DNA from: Roseovarius sp. ZX-A-9
Lineage (GTDB): Bacteria > Pseudomonadota > Alphaproteobacteria > Rhodobacterales > Rhodobacteraceae
Direction: 5' to 3'
Length of the DNA stretch: 51,565 nt
Assembly (NCBI RefSeq): GCF_028369135.1
Contig: NZ_JAPWHW010000023.1
Location: forward strand, 1-51,565
Each line of letters opens with the position of its first letter. The stretch's first letter is position 1. The translations under genes and the position numbers were made by a program. Below are positions 42,852-51,565 of the stretch, piece by piece. Under the pieces are notes generated by a model that had not been told where the DNA came from, did not search any database, and was given only the letters and a program-made list of their open reading frames with translations.

Positions 42852-45800
42852 GGTATCGCAGTCGTCTGCAATGACGCTGTCACAAGATCGTGTGGGAGCA
42901 TCATCATCTGGGCAGTGTACGTCCAGAGCAGTGCGGTATCGACGGTTTTGTCCGGATAGATCTGCTTCACTGCGGCGGCATAGGCCCCCATCTGCCGTAA
43001 CAAGCCGTCGGGGCAGGTTTCCGCATTTTCCGGCACGACACGATTAGTTTTGAAATCGACGATCAGAATGCGGTCCGGGCTCACGATCATCCGGTCGATA
43101 ACCCCGTGCAGCCGTCGGCCACCCAGTTCTGGCAGGTTTGCTGTCACCGGCACCTCGACCAACGCCTCGGCAGCAAAGAGCGGCTGAAGCGGTTCCGCGG
43201 TCAGGACGCCCGTAACCTCGGAGAGAAGCGCGGATTGCGTGGGTGCGTCGGCCTTGTCCGGTCCGACACCCAGCAATTGCGCGACGGTCTCGGGCCAGGC
43301 GGCTTGCGGCACACCCGGCAGAACCTCCAGCAGCAGATGAACCTGACGGCCCCGACGTTTCGCCGCCTCCTCGTCCAGTCCGGCCTCTCCGGGCAGGGCC
43401 TTGGCGCCGCCCAGATCAGACGGGCTGAGCACTGAGGGCCTCTCCGGGATCTGGGGGGCAGGCGTATGGAAGAACGCAGGCAAATCGGCGGTCACTGGTG
43501 GTTCAGAGTCGGTCGAAATCGTCTCTGTTCCGGCCCAATCACCGTCCTGCAGGCGCAAGCCTTCTCCCGGCCCGAACATGTGTGGGGTGGCGCCGCCCGT
43601 TGCCATCCCGGCGGCGATCTTTTCATACCAGCTCTTGCCGTTCTTGCCCGGTGGTTTGGCGCAGGCAACGATCAGCCAGGTCTCGGCGCGGGTCATCGCG
43701 ACATATAGCAAACGGTCGCGTTCGGCCTCTTCGGCTGCCTTTGTCGCATCAATCTCGGCACGCATCCGGTCCGGGACATCTTCGCCCGGCATCCGCCAGA
43801 GCGGAACATCGTCACATACCGTAATCTGTCCGCGCATTCTGGGCGTGCGCTCGGCAGTATCGGGCAGGATGACAACCGGTGATTCCAGCCCCTTGGCGCC
43901 GTGCACCGTCATCACCCGGATGCGATTTCCGGCGCTGTCCATCTGGCGTTTGATTTCCAGATCATCGGTCTCCAACCAGACCAGAAACCCGGTGAGGCTA
44001 TCCACTGCCTTCTGCTCGTAGGCGAGCGCCTGGCTGAGCAATGCATCAATGCCGTCCTCGGCCTCTGGCCCCAACCGCGACAACAGCCTGCGTCGTCCGT
44101 CATGGCGGGTCAGGATTCGCTCGATCAGGTCATAGGGGCGCAGGTAGTCCACCTTGTCGCGCAGATCATCAAGGATCGCCATCGTATCGGGAAACTCTTC
44201 TGCACGCGCGCGCAACGCTTGCCACAGGTAGGGCTGTTGGCGCGGCTGCGCCAGCGCGTGCAACTGCGCCTCGTCCCAGCCCAAAAGCGGAGAACGAAGT
44301 GCCGTGGCCAGTGCCAGACTGTCCTCCGGGGTGGCCAGAAATGACAGCAGAGCCGCCAGATCGCGTACCGCCAGTTCACCTGCTACGCGCAGTCGGTCGG
44401 AACCAGCGATGGGCAGGTCGCGGGCCTTGCAGGCGCGGATAATTTCATGAAAGAGCGGTGAGCGACCTTGCACGAGGATCAGCACGTCGCCCGCGCATAC
44501 AGGCCGCATCGTGGCGCCGTTGCCCGTAGGGATCATCTGGCCGGTGGCAATCATGTCCGAAATGGCCTGCGCTATCTGCTCGGCCAGCACCACGGCCGGA
44601 TCATCGCCCGCGACCACGTCTACCGGATCATGCCAGTCGGGTTCTTCGGCAGCTTCTTCAGGCTCCGGCACTGGCCACAGATCGACACGACCGGGCAGGG
44701 TAGTCTTGAATGCCAGGTGATGCGCATCCAGCGATAGGCCGTCGGGCTGCACCACATCCGCAAACACCCGGTCCACCAGATCGAGGATCACTTGCGACGA
44801 GCGAAACGAATGCTCCAGCCGGTGCGATTGCAGCGGTTCGGGCGTGGCAGCCAGCCTTTCGCCAAACTCGGCCTGCATACGGTCGAACTCGCGCGGGTCG
44901 GCCCCCTGGAAGGAATAGATCGATTGCTTCTTGTCGCCGACGACAAAGATCGTCCGCCGCACGTCGGGGCGCGCGCCGATCCCACTGGTAAATTCCTGCG
45001 CCAGCCGCGCGATGACCTGCCACTGCACAGGGCTGGTATCCTGCGCCTCGTCCAGCAGGATATGGTCGATTCCACCATCGAGCCGAAACAGCACCCAGGC
45101 CGCCACGTCCCGGCGGGTCAGAAGGTTGACCGCCTTCAGAATCAGATCATCAAAGTCGAGCCAGCCGCGCCGCTGCTTGGCCTCTGCATAGGCGGGCAGC
45201 ACGACTTGGGCGAAATCGTGCAGGGCCCGCGCGGCACTCAGCGCACCCAGCGCCAACCGCGTTTCGCGCGCGGCTTCGACCCGGAGCATCCAGGCTTCGA
45301 GCGCGGGCATTGTATCGACCAGCGCGCCTTGGGTGGCCTTGGTGGGGAAACTGCCGATCTTGGCCGAAAATGGCGCCTTGGCCTTGGCCCCGGTCAAAAA
45401 CACGGCCTCCAGAAGCGGCAGCGCCGCAAGATCCAGCATGCTGATCGCGCCGAGCTTGTCGGCGTTCTTCTGGTCCGTGCTCGATCCGGCCCGAAGCGCG
45501 GGCAATAGCGCGTCAAGAATGGCCTGCTCATTGCCCAGAAAGACTTCGGCGTGCAACTGGTCCCAAGTCTGCTCCGGGCGCAGGCCCAGCACGCGGCGCA
45601 GCCCCGCGTCAGTCCACTCTGTCTCGAACAGGGTCTGATGCCCGGCGATTTCTGCCGCTAGGTCGCTGATCGTCTCGCCGGTGTAGTAGCGCGCAATTGC
45701 TGCCAGCTTTGCCGCGTCAGGCCCGGCTGCGATTTCCTCGACAATCTCGGCACGTAATAGCGCTGCGGCGCGGTCTTCCATCTCGGTGAAATGCGGGCTG

Positions 45801-46219
45801 ACCCCGGCCTCGAGAGGAAACCGGCGCAACAGACCGGCACAAAACGAATGGATGGTCTGGATCTTCAGGCCGCCAGGCGTTTCAACGGCCAGTGCAAAAA
45901 GGCGGCGTGCCTCGCGCAAGGCCTGATCGCCCAGCGGTCCATCCAGCCCGAGATCCTTCAATTCGGCCGTCAGTTTAGCATCACCCAGCATCGCCCAGGA
46001 GCCGAGCCTGCGAAACAGCCGGTTCTGCATCTCGCTCGCGGCGGCCTTGGTATAGGTCAGGCACAGGATGTGCTGCGGATCAACGCCGTCCAACAGCAGC
46101 CGCGCCACCCGGTCGGTCAGCACCTTGGTCTTGCCCGAACCGGCATTGGCCGAGAGCCACGTGGACCGGTCTGGTCGGGCGGCTGCGATCTGGCGCAGGG
46201 TGGCGGCATCGCGTGTCAT
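42848..46219 (-). CDS. addA: Double-strand break repair helicase-nuclease AddA
   Basis: UvrD-like helicase and nuclease subunit of the AddAB complex that resects broken ends for RecA. From the ATG at 46219, which overlaps the addB stop by four bases, it is 1123 residues. Walker A is SANAGSGKTKVLTDR (23-37), Walker B and motif II HILLDEAQDTSPVQW, motif III-IV VGDKKQSIYSFQGADPREF, motif V RIRVMTVHGAKGLE, motif VI LLYVAMTRAETWL. The C-terminal PD-(D/E)XK nuclease has LIVDFKTNR. Upstream extension of the frame to 46261 is not used. Confidence 0.95.
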   Translation of the reverse strand: MTRDAATLRQIAAARPDRSTWLSANAGSGKTKVLTDRVARLLLDGVDPQHILCLTYTKAAASEMQNRLFRRLGSWAMLGDAKLTAELKDLGLDGPLGDQALREARRLFALAVETPGGLKIQTIHSFCAGLLRRFPLEAGVSPHFTEMEDRAAALLRAEIVEEIAAGPDAAKLAAIARYYTGETISDLAAEIAGHQTLFETEWTDAGLRRVLGLRPEQTWDQLHAEVFLGNEQAILDALLPALRAGSSTDQKNADKLGAISMLDLAALPLLEAVFLTGAKAKAPFSAKIGSFPTKATQGALVDTMPALEAWMLRVEAARETRLALGALSAARALHDFAQVVLPAYAEAKQRRGWLDFDDLILKAVNLLTRRDVAAWVLFRLDGGIDHILLDEAQDTSPVQWQVIARLAQEFTSGIGARPDVRRTIFVVGDKKQSIYSFQGADPREFDRMQAEFGERLAATPEPLQSHRLEHSFRSSQVILDLVDRVFADVVQPDGLSLDAHHLAFKTTLPGRVDLWPVPEPEEAAEEPDWHDPVDVVAGDDPAVVLAEQIAQAISDMIATGQMIPTGNGATMRPVCAGDVLILVQGRSPLFHEIIRACKARDLPIAGSDRLRVAGELAVRDLAALLSFLATPEDSLALATALRSPLLGWDEAQLHALAQPRQQPYLWQALRARAEEFPDTMAILDDLRDKVDYLRPYDLIERILTRHDGRRRLLSRLGPEAEDGIDALLSQALAYEQKAVDSLTGFLVWLETDDLEIKRQMDSAGNRIRVMTVHGAKGLESPVVILPDTAERTPRMRGQITVCDDVPLWRMPGEDVPDRMRAEIDATKAAEEAERDRLLYVAMTRAETWLIVACAKPPGKNGKSWYEKIAAGMATGGATPHMFGPGEGLRLQDGDWAGTETISTDSEPPVTADLPAFFHTPAPQIPERPSVLSPSDLGGAKALPGEAGLDEEAAKRRGRQVHLLLEVLPGVPQAAWPETVAQLLGVGPDKADAPTQSALLSEVTGVLTAEPLQPLFAAEALVEVPVTANLPELGGRRLHGVIDRMIVSPDRILIVDFKTNRVVPENAETCPDGLLRQMGAYAAAVKQIYPDKTVDTALLWTYTAQMMMLPHDLVTASLQTTAIP

Positions 46220-49155
46220 TGGCCCACCTTGCAGCGGTGTGCCGCATCCGTGATGTCCCATTCGCCAAAGCGCGCCAACTGGTCGTAATCGCCGGGATCA
46301 CGGGTGCGCTGCATTGCCCGGCGCGAGGTATAGCCCATATCTTCGTCCTGATAACTGGCGATCAGCGCGGTCAGCTCGGCCCAGATTTCGCGCGGTGGTG
46401 TTTCGTCCAGTGGGGCCTGTACGATCTTGCCGCCGCTGCCGAGGCCGATATAGGCGGCATCGGTAACGCGTCCGGGGGCAAGGTCTCCAAAACCAGAGAT
46501 TTCGGCCATCGCCGCTTCCAGCAACAACTGCTTGTCAAAATGCTGCTGCTCTGCCTGACCGGGCGGTGCGCCGGTCTTGTAATCATAAATATGCATGTTG
46601 CCTGACGCGTCCAGGTCGATCCGGTCCGCTTCGGCGACGAGGGTAAAGTCCAGCGCCTCGATCCGCGCCTCGCTGCGCACCTCAAAGGCGGTGGGGCGAG
46701 CAGCCTTGCGGCGTTCCAACTCGGTTTCCACGAACCACTCGGCAACCCGGCTCAGCCGCGCCATCCACATCGCGCGTGCCTCGGCCCACGGCACTTTGTC
46801 GGACAGATGAACTTCGGCGATCTGCATCAGGCGCTCGGGGGTGCAAAGGCTGTCATCATCGCGGGTCTCACTGATGAAATCCTCCAGCACCTTATGCAGG
46901 ACGATACCGCGCAACAGCGCATCAGGCAGTTTCATCAGCGGATCGAGTGGCCGCAGTCGCAGTACATGGCGCGCGTAGATCGCGTAAGGATCCCGAATGA
47001 GGCGTTTGATCTCGGTCACCGACAGGCGGCGCGGGCGCTGGATGGCGGGCGGGCAGGGGGCCGGGCGCGGTGCGGCGGCGGTTTTGGGGGCTTCTTCCAG
47101 CATGGCCGCGCGCCGCAGCCACATCGCACCGCGCTTGCGCATGTCGGCCAGTGCCGCCTTGCCGCCCTGTTCGGGCAGGCCGTCCAGCAGGTTCTGCAGC
47201 CGGTTCACCCAGCGCGACATCACCGTTTCGGCTTCGTCACTGCGCACCGAGCGCGTCAGCCAGACTTCGCGCGCGGCAATCGCCTGTTGAAAATCATGTG
47301 CCGCCAGACCGATGCGTCGTTCCGGCAGCAACAGGCCCGCCTGATGCCGCAAGGCACGGTTCAGCCATGGGTCCGGTTTGGGCGCTTCGGGCCAGCTGCC
47401 CTCGTTCAGGCCCGCAAGGATCAACAGCTCGGCGCCCTGAACGCGGGCCTCAAGCGTGCCCCAGATCAGGATATCCGGATGAGCGGTATCGGGGTTGCGC
47501 ACCTCTTGCCGGGACAGCAGCGCCTGCACCAGCGTCGCATAATCGGTGGCGCGCATGTTGCCGCCATGCGCTGCCTCGTCTTGCAGTTCCTGCATCGTGT
47601 CGCGCGCCTTGCGCCCGTCTTCTTGCGACCAGAGCGCACCGGATGTCGCGGCGCGGCAACCGCCCGCGATCGCCTCTGCTGTTGCCAGATGACGTTCGAC
47701 ACGAGTGGTCAGGGGCAATTCCATCCTACCCTCGGCCTGCCCGCAGAGATGCGTGGCCAGCCAGTTGCCCCAGTCCTGTGCCATTTTATGATCCCGCGCG
47801 GCGGCCCATGCGGTGATATCTTCAGCCTCGGGGTAGGGCGGGCCGTTGCGGCGCAGGTGCAGTTCCAACTCGCGTGTCAGCAACAGATGTGCGCCGCGCT
47901 CGCCGCCCGAATGCGTCATCGGGTGCTTGAGGATGGTCAGCAGCGCCTCGGCGGTCAGCCGCGATTCAAAGAGCGCGGCCACATGCCGCAACAACCGCCC
48001 CGGCGGTGTGCGGTGCAGCGGCAGGCCGGCGCTGTCGTCAGGCAGGATGCCCCAACGGTCCATCGCCGCCGTGACCTGCCGTGTCAGCGTCCGGTCCGGT
48101 GTGATCAGCGCCGCCGTCTGGCCATCTTCGGCGGCCTGACGCAGGCGCATCGCGATGGCCAGCGCCTCTTGGCGTTGCGACGGGGCTTCCAACAAGGTCA
48201 CATCCTGCATGGCACCGGCCAGATCGGACAGTTTCGGCCCGTCCTCGCGCCAGGCGTCCGTCATCGGGGCAGGGCGCAGGGCCAGCGAAACCGTTCGGTT
48301 GCGTGCGGCGTTGGCCGGCGCGGCGTCGGTCCATCGGCTGACCTGATCGGGCCGCAGATCTAGCGCGCGGCGCAACGCGTGATAGCGGTATTGCGGGTGA
48401 TCCTCGGACAGCATCGGATCGCCCAGCCCGCCCCAGACCGCATCCGGCATGTCGAAATCATAGCCCGGCAGGATCAGCGCGCCCTGCGGCAACCGTGCCA
48501 CCGCCTGCATCAAGAGTTGCGTCGTGCCGCGCGACCCGGTCGAGCCTGCGATCAGCACGGGATGTTCGGGCGGCGCGGCCTGCCATCGTTCGATCACCGT
48601 CTCGACAGCACGCCGCTGTCGCGAGGCGACATCGGGCAACCCCTGCGCACCGGTGAACTGGCGTACAATGTTCAGAAAGCTGCGCATGCGCTCCCAATGG
48701 CCGGACTGGTCGGTGACATCCAGCGCATCGATCACCTCGGGTGCGACCCCCTCGCCCTGCATCTCGTCCATCAGCGCGGCAAGGCTGTCGGCCAGATCAT
48801 AGAGCGCACTGCGCGGGGCCAAGTCGGGCTGCTGATCCAGCAGCCGGCTGATCAATTGTATCAGCTCCAGCCGTCTGCGCAGCGCCGGGACCGGCGGCGG
48901 CAGATCGCTTAGCACACCGTCCTGTCCGATGTCGGTGACCAGCGAAATGCGCGGCAAGAGGCGCGGTGGCCCCGCATCCCAAAGCGTGCGAAGGCGCCGT
49001 GCCATGCGGCGCGTGTTCACGATTAACTGAACTTGCGCCAGCGCTTCGGGGGGCTGCCCCGTCAGTCGCTGGTCGATCCCGGCGATCAGCTCTGCCGGGA
49101 AATCGACTCCGGGGGGCAGGGCAAACAGACGTGGGTGGGGCGCTGAGTCAAACAT
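46216..49155 (-). CDS. addB: Double-strand break repair nuclease subunit AddB
   Basis: Partner of AddA, alphaproteobacterial type. The ATG at 49155 (979 residues, MFDSAPHPRLFALPPGVDF) is chosen; an ATG two codons earlier, or starts in the longer frame, are alternatives. The N-terminal region has ILVNTRRMARRLRTLW-type sequence and IAGSTGSRGTTQLL, a degenerate P-loop. The C-terminal PD-(D/E)XK nuclease has LEDFISE, EADRIDLDASGNMHIYDYKT and QLLLEAAMAE. The Cys residues that bind a 4Fe-4S cluster in Bacillus AddB are not visible (see findings). Overlaps the nucleotidyltransferase stop by eight bases and addA by four. Confidence 0.93.
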   Translation of the reverse strand: MFDSAPHPRLFALPPGVDFPAELIAGIDQRLTGQPPEALAQVQLIVNTRRMARRLRTLWDAGPPRLLPRISLVTDIGQDGVLSDLPPPVPALRRRLELIQLISRLLDQQPDLAPRSALYDLADSLAALMDEMQGEGVAPEVIDALDVTDQSGHWERMRSFLNIVRQFTGAQGLPDVASRQRRAVETVIERWQAAPPEHPVLIAGSTGSRGTTQLLMQAVARLPQGALILPGYDFDMPDAVWGGLGDPMLSEDHPQYRYHALRRALDLRPDQVSRWTDAAPANAARNRTVSLALRPAPMTDAWREDGPKLSDLAGAMQDVTLLEAPSQRQEALAIAMRLRQAAEDGQTAALITPDRTLTRQVTAAMDRWGILPDDSAGLPLHRTPPGRLLRHVAALFESRLTAEALLTILKHPMTHSGGERGAHLLLTRELELHLRRNGPPYPEAEDITAWAAARDHKMAQDWGNWLATHLCGQAEGRMELPLTTRVERHLATAEAIAGGCRAATSGALWSQEDGRKARDTMQELQDEAAHGGNMRATDYATLVQALLSRQEVRNPDTAHPDILIWGTLEARVQGAELLILAGLNEGSWPEAPKPDPWLNRALRHQAGLLLPERRIGLAAHDFQQAIAAREVWLTRSVRSDEAETVMSRWVNRLQNLLDGLPEQGGKAALADMRKRGAMWLRRAAMLEEAPKTAAAPRPAPCPPAIQRPRRLSVTEIKRLIRDPYAIYARHVLRLRPLDPLMKLPDALLRGIVLHKVLEDFISETRDDDSLCTPERLMQIAEVHLSDKVPWAEARAMWMARLSRVAEWFVETELERRKAARPTAFEVRSEARIEALDFTLVAEADRIDLDASGNMHIYDYKTGAPPGQAEQQHFDKQLLLEAAMAEISGFGDLAPGRVTDAAYIGLGSGGKIVQAPLDETPPREIWAELTALIASYQDEDMGYTSRRAMQRTRDPGDYDQLARFGEWDITDAAHRCKVGQ

Positions 49156-49840
49156 CGGCATTTCGCAACATCTCTTCTGCCAGCGTGATTCCGGCGGGGT
49201 GCCCGACATCGCACCAGGCACCATTATACGGCATCCCGTATAGCCGACCCGCCGCGATCATGCGATCCCAGACCAGATTGAGCGAGAATGCGGCCTCGGG
49301 GATCTTGGCCAACAAGTCGGTCTTGATGATCTGAACTCCGGTATAAACCAGCCCCGGCCCGCGCGTTGCGCGCCCCTGACTGCCCAGTTTGAAATCGCCC
49401 ATACCGGCGTGGCCGATTGCCTGCGCCGGAGTGACGCACAGCAGCAGCGCATCCATTTCCTCGGGCTGCCATCCTGCCGCCAATGCTGCCAGTGGATTGG
49501 GTCCGGCCCAGACGGCATCGGTATTCATGGTAAAGAGCGGACCCGGACCGGTCAGCGGAAGTGCTGCCCGCAGGCCCCCGCCGGTGTCGAGCAGATCGGG
49601 CGATTCGTGCGACACGCGAATATCGGTACCCGCGACATGCGCCACGATCTGCTCGGCCCGGTAATGGGCGTTCACCACGACCCGTGACAGACCCGCCGCG
49701 CGCACTTCGGCCAGTGCGTGATCGATCAGCGCCTTGCCCGCAACCTCGATCAGCGGCTTGGGCCGGTCATGGGTCAACGCGCCCATCCGCGTGCCCAGCC
49801 CTGCGGCAAAGAGCATTACAGTGTCGGGACGCTGGCGCAT
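49148..49840 (-). CDS. Nucleotidyltransferase, MurU-like
   Basis: A 230-residue sugar-phosphate nucleotidyltransferase. The signature GLGTRMGALTHDRPKPLIEV (14-33) binds the nucleotide phosphates; SPDLLDTGGGL, FTMNTDAVW (metal Asp), and the C-terminal WCDVGHPAGIT follow. It overlaps the upstream kinase gene by 25 bases. The pairing with an aminoglycoside-phosphotransferase-like kinase matches AmgK/MurU of Pseudomonas, which turn MurNAc into UDP-MurNAc for cell-wall recycling. Mannose-1-phosphate guanylyltransferase is the other common annotation; function is inferred from the pairing. Start 49840; an internal ATG at 49816 is possible. Confidence 0.85.
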   Translation of the reverse strand: MRQRPDTVMLFAAGLGTRMGALTHDRPKPLIEVAGKALIDHALAEVRAAGLSRVVVNAHYRAEQIVAHVAGTDIRVSHESPDLLDTGGGLRAALPLTGPGPLFTMNTDAVWAGPNPLAALAAGWQPEEMDALLLCVTPAQAIGHAGMGDFKLGSQGRATRGPGLVYTGVQIIKTDLLAKIPEAAFSLNLVWDRMIAAGRLYGMPYNGAWCDVGHPAGITLAEEMLRNADV

Positions 49841-50841
49841 TGTGCTCTCAATCGGTTGAGGATTTCGGGGGTCGGCGCAGGCAGTCTGTCCCGCACCAGC
49901 GGCGCGATGTCGGCCAGTGCCGGGTGGTCCAGATCGTGCATAAGATGGCCCCACACACGTGGCATGAGGTCGAGATAACGCGGCTTGCCATCGCGCAGGC
50001 AAAGCCGCGCGAAAACGCCGAGAATCCGCAAATTTCGTTGCAGTCCGAGGATGTGATAGGCGCGATCGAACGCTTCGGCATCCACTTCGGCGCGATCAGT
50101 GTAGTACCGGATCATCTGCGCTGCGATCCGGGGCGGGACGTCGCGGCGTGCGTCCTGCAGAAGCGAGACGAGATCATAGGCCGGATGACCGCGCATGGCG
50201 TCCTGAAAATCCAGCAAACCAACCCGCGCGATCCCTTCCCGATCCGGCAACCACAGCAGGTTTTCCGCATGGTAGTCGCGTTGGATCAACACCGGCGCCT
50301 CGCTCGCATCGGCCCACAGCGCGCAGGTCATGGCATCGTGAAATGCGCGTCGCGTGTCCCCATCAGCCTTGTCTGCATGGGAAAGATACCAATCATAGGC
50401 GAGTGCCGCCAGATCGGCCATCAGCGGTACATCATATGTCGCCAGTCCGGCGGGCGGAGCATGTTCGTGAAGCGCGATCAATACGTCGGTCGCTGCCTCA
50501 TACAAAACTGGCTCCAGCTCTGGCGCCTGCGGGATGACCCGCGCGTATAGGGCATCGCCCAGGTCTTCGATCAGAAGAAACCCCGCGCCTGTATCCTCTG
50601 CCAGAATACGTGGCGCGCTGAAGCCGCGCGCGCATAAATACCGGGCGATCGCAACAAAGGGTGCCGTATCCTCGCCGCGTTCGGGGGGTGCGTCCATGAG
50701 TACCGCGGATGCGTTTGTTTCGGCGTCCGTCAGCCGCAAATACCGCCGGTTTGACGCATCCCCCGCCAGCGGTGCGATCTTTGCCCCCCGCCAGGCGGTG
50801 CTATCGACAAATGCGCGTGCAGCTGCGTCGCGATCATTCAT
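49816..50841 (-). CDS. Aminoglycoside-phosphotransferase-fold sugar kinase, AmgK-like
   Basis: A 341-residue kinase of the APH superfamily. It has PLAGDASNRRYLRL near the N terminus (Gly-rich ATP loop with Arg/Lys), LLIEDLGDALYARV, the catalytic region QRDYHAENLLWLPD (a variant of the HxDxxxxN loop) and GLLDFQDAMRGHPAYDLVSL with the metal Asp. The start at 50841 overlaps the tsaE stop by eight bases, and the stop overlaps the MurU-like gene. AmgK in Pseudomonas phosphorylates MurNAc/GlcNAc at C1. The substrate here is inferred from the pairing only; no antibiotic-resistance role is implied. Confidence 0.85.
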   Translation of the reverse strand: MNDRDAAARAFVDSTAWRGAKIAPLAGDASNRRYLRLTDAETNASAVLMDAPPERGEDTAPFVAIARYLCARGFSAPRILAEDTGAGFLLIEDLGDALYARVIPQAPELEPVLYEAATDVLIALHEHAPPAGLATYDVPLMADLAALAYDWYLSHADKADGDTRRAFHDAMTCALWADASEAPVLIQRDYHAENLLWLPDREGIARVGLLDFQDAMRGHPAYDLVSLLQDARRDVPPRIAAQMIRYYTDRAEVDAEAFDRAYHILGLQRNLRILGVFARLCLRDGKPRYLDLMPRVWGHLMHDLDHPALADIAPLVRDRLPAPTPEILNRLRAQCASVPTL

Positions 50842-51310
50842 CGCACAGGCCCTCCAACCGGCCCGCCCAGCGTGGATCGGACCAGGTAAACTGCAATTGC
50901 CGTTCTTGCGGGGCATCAAGAGCAGATAGCGTCAGGTGCAGGGCTGTTGCCGGTGTCAGATCACCCAGACGGTCGGGCCACTCGATGAGACAGATCGCCT
51001 GATCCATCGCTTCGGTCAGGCCCAGTTCTATGATCTCGCTTGGCGACGTGAGACGGTAAAGATCGGCGTGCCAGATTTCGGTGCTCTTGCCCGGGTATGT
51101 CTGCACCAGCGTGTAGGTCGGTGATGGCACGTCTTCCGGGACATCAAGCAGCGATAGGATCAGGCTGCGGGCAAAATGGGTCTTGCCGGCGCCCACACTG
51201 CCGGACAGCAGGATCACATCGCCGGCGCCCAGCCGCGCACCCAGACGCTGCGCAATGGCGCAGGTCATTTCGGGGTCGCTCGCGTGGCAGGTCAGGCTGG
51301 TGGCATTCAT
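50834..51310 (-). CDS. tsaE: tRNA threonylcarbamoyladenosine biosynthesis ATPase TsaE
   Basis: ATPase that works with TsaB-TsaD to make t6A37 in tRNA. The 158-residue protein has Walker A GSVGAGKTHFARSL (37-50), SPTYTLVQTYPG, the HADLYRLTSPSEI segment and IELGLTEAMDQAICLIEWPDRL (in part). Length and motifs are standard. It heads the minus-strand run tsaE-kinase-nucleotidyltransferase-addB-addA, all overlapping. Confidence 0.95.
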   Translation of the reverse strand: MNATSLTCHASDPEMTCAIAQRLGARLGAGDVILLSGSVGAGKTHFARSLILSLLDVPEDVPSPTYTLVQTYPGKSTEIWHADLYRLTSPSEIIELGLTEAMDQAICLIEWPDRLGDLTPATALHLTLSALDAPQERQLQFTWSDPRWAGRLEGLCDE

Positions 51311-51492
51311 GCGCCGACACTACACGCGCCGCCGCGCCCTGCAACCGGGATCAGCCCGCCGCGAGCCGCGCAGGTACAGTCCGGGCCGCCACGGCCAGAT
51401 CAAGGGTCAGCATGCGGGCCCCGGCAGGCAGGGGTTCGATCGGCATTGCCAACTTATTTTCACCCGCCCGAATGAGGCCTGACCCAAACCCG
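51311..51492. other. Intergenic region upstream of tsaE
   Basis: Non-coding by my reading. A minus-strand open frame of 31 codons at 51351-51446 (MPIEPLPAGAR...) has no clear ribosome-binding site and is not called. Promoter for the tsaE operon should be here; I could not place one with confidence. Confidence 0.4.
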
Positions 51493-51499
51493 TCAGGCC
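51476..51499 (-). terminator. Hairpin at the end of the partial right-edge gene
   Basis: GGCCTGAC (51476-51483) pairs perfectly with GTCAGGCC (51492-51499) around eight bases. On the minus strand the stop codon TGA of the partial gene is inside the first arm. No T-run follows. Confidence 0.4.
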
Positions 51500-51565
51500 G
51501 TCATTTCAAGCGCGTAGATTTGCCAAAGATCGAAGGCATCAGTTCTGGCGTGGCGGTATGAGGTG
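51493..51565 (-). CDS. C-terminal 23 codons of an unrecognised protein (cut by window edge)
   Basis: On the minus strand an open frame enters from the right edge and ends at TGA (51493-51495), reading ...YRHARTDAFDLWQIYALEMTA. No start is in the window. The short tail gives no family signature, so no function is assigned. Called because the frame is open to the edge, ends in a hairpin, and is in line with the tsaE operon direction. Confidence 0.5.
   Translation of the reverse strand, partial: TSYRHARTDAFDLWQIYALEMTA

Noticed and set aside
50834..50841. Aminoglycoside resistance gene
   Set aside because: The APH-fold kinase at 49816-50841 is paired with a nucleotidyltransferase and sits in a housekeeping operon, so a sugar-kinase role is more likely than drug resistance.
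51351..51446. 31-codon minus-strand frame upstream of tsaE
   Set aside because: No good ribosome-binding site, no recognisable protein sequence; kept as intergenic.
1..51565. tRNA, rRNA, CRISPR arrays and prophage genes
   Set aside because: None seen on reading both strands; no cloverleaf with a CCA end, no regular direct repeats, no phage structural genes.

Overview
The window is a piece of chromosome from an alphaproteobacterium of the Rhodobacteraceae/Roseobacteraceae (Roseobacter group). The evidence is the gene order parB-parA-rsmG-mnmG-mnmE-rho-hemJ facing maf-aroE-coaE-dnaQ, the AddAB rather than RecBCD repair system, an alphaproteobacterial HslV with a short propeptide, and a G+C-rich coding style. 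Almost everything is housekeeping. No rRNA, tRNA, CRISPR array or prophage was seen. The only mobile-element trace is the 5' part of an IS5-type transposase cut by the left edge.

Layout. 1-0.3 kb: transposase fragment. 0.5-2.7 kb: small exported proteins, namely a 62-aa secreted or anchored peptide, two L,D-transpeptidases (one Tat-like, one lipoprotein) and a CAP-domain lipoprotein. 2.8-6.8 kb: an overlapping minus-strand operon hslO-nudL-cca-RNA methyltransferase. 6.8-9.1 kb: a NUDIX hydrolase, a response-regulator/SpoIIE phosphatase, and a divergent Hpt phosphotransfer gene carrying a one-base frameshift. 9.1-19.5 kb: ilvA, a membrane protein, argG, an exported MsrA, a ribokinase-type kinase, maeB and mutS. 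19.6-23.9 kb: grpE/hrcA, then rph-rdgB-hemW.

23.9-34.4 kb is the replication-origin neighbourhood. rho, mnmE, mnmG, rsmG, parA and parB run leftward. maf, aroE, coaE and dnaQ run rightward as an overlapping operon. Between hemJ and maf lies a 417-bp non-coding stretch with a perfect DnaA box, three near-perfect ones, an AT-rich block and a repeated 9-mer. I call this the probable oriC. Two perfect parS sites are embedded in coding sequence, one at the start of mnmG and one in the first codons of rsmG, within 5.1 kb of the proposed origin and next to parAB.

34.4-42.8 kb: secB, fxsA-like, then a Tim44-like/MltA/Smr operon, an MFS transporter, and an hslV-(membrane protein)-hslU operon preceded by a heat-shock-like promoter. 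42.4-51.5 kb: trxA, addA and addB, then a sugar-kinase/nucleotidyltransferase pair resembling AmgK/MurU of cell-wall recycling, tsaE, and the last codons of an unrecognised gene.

No clearly novel defence or metabolic system is visible. The observations most worth a second look are the oriC architecture and its 9-mer repeats, parS sites doubling as protein-coding sequence, the frameshifted Hpt beside an atypical SpoIIE phosphatase, and the membrane protein gene inserted between hslV and hslU. Promoter and terminator calls were made by eye from spacing and consensus and are tentative.
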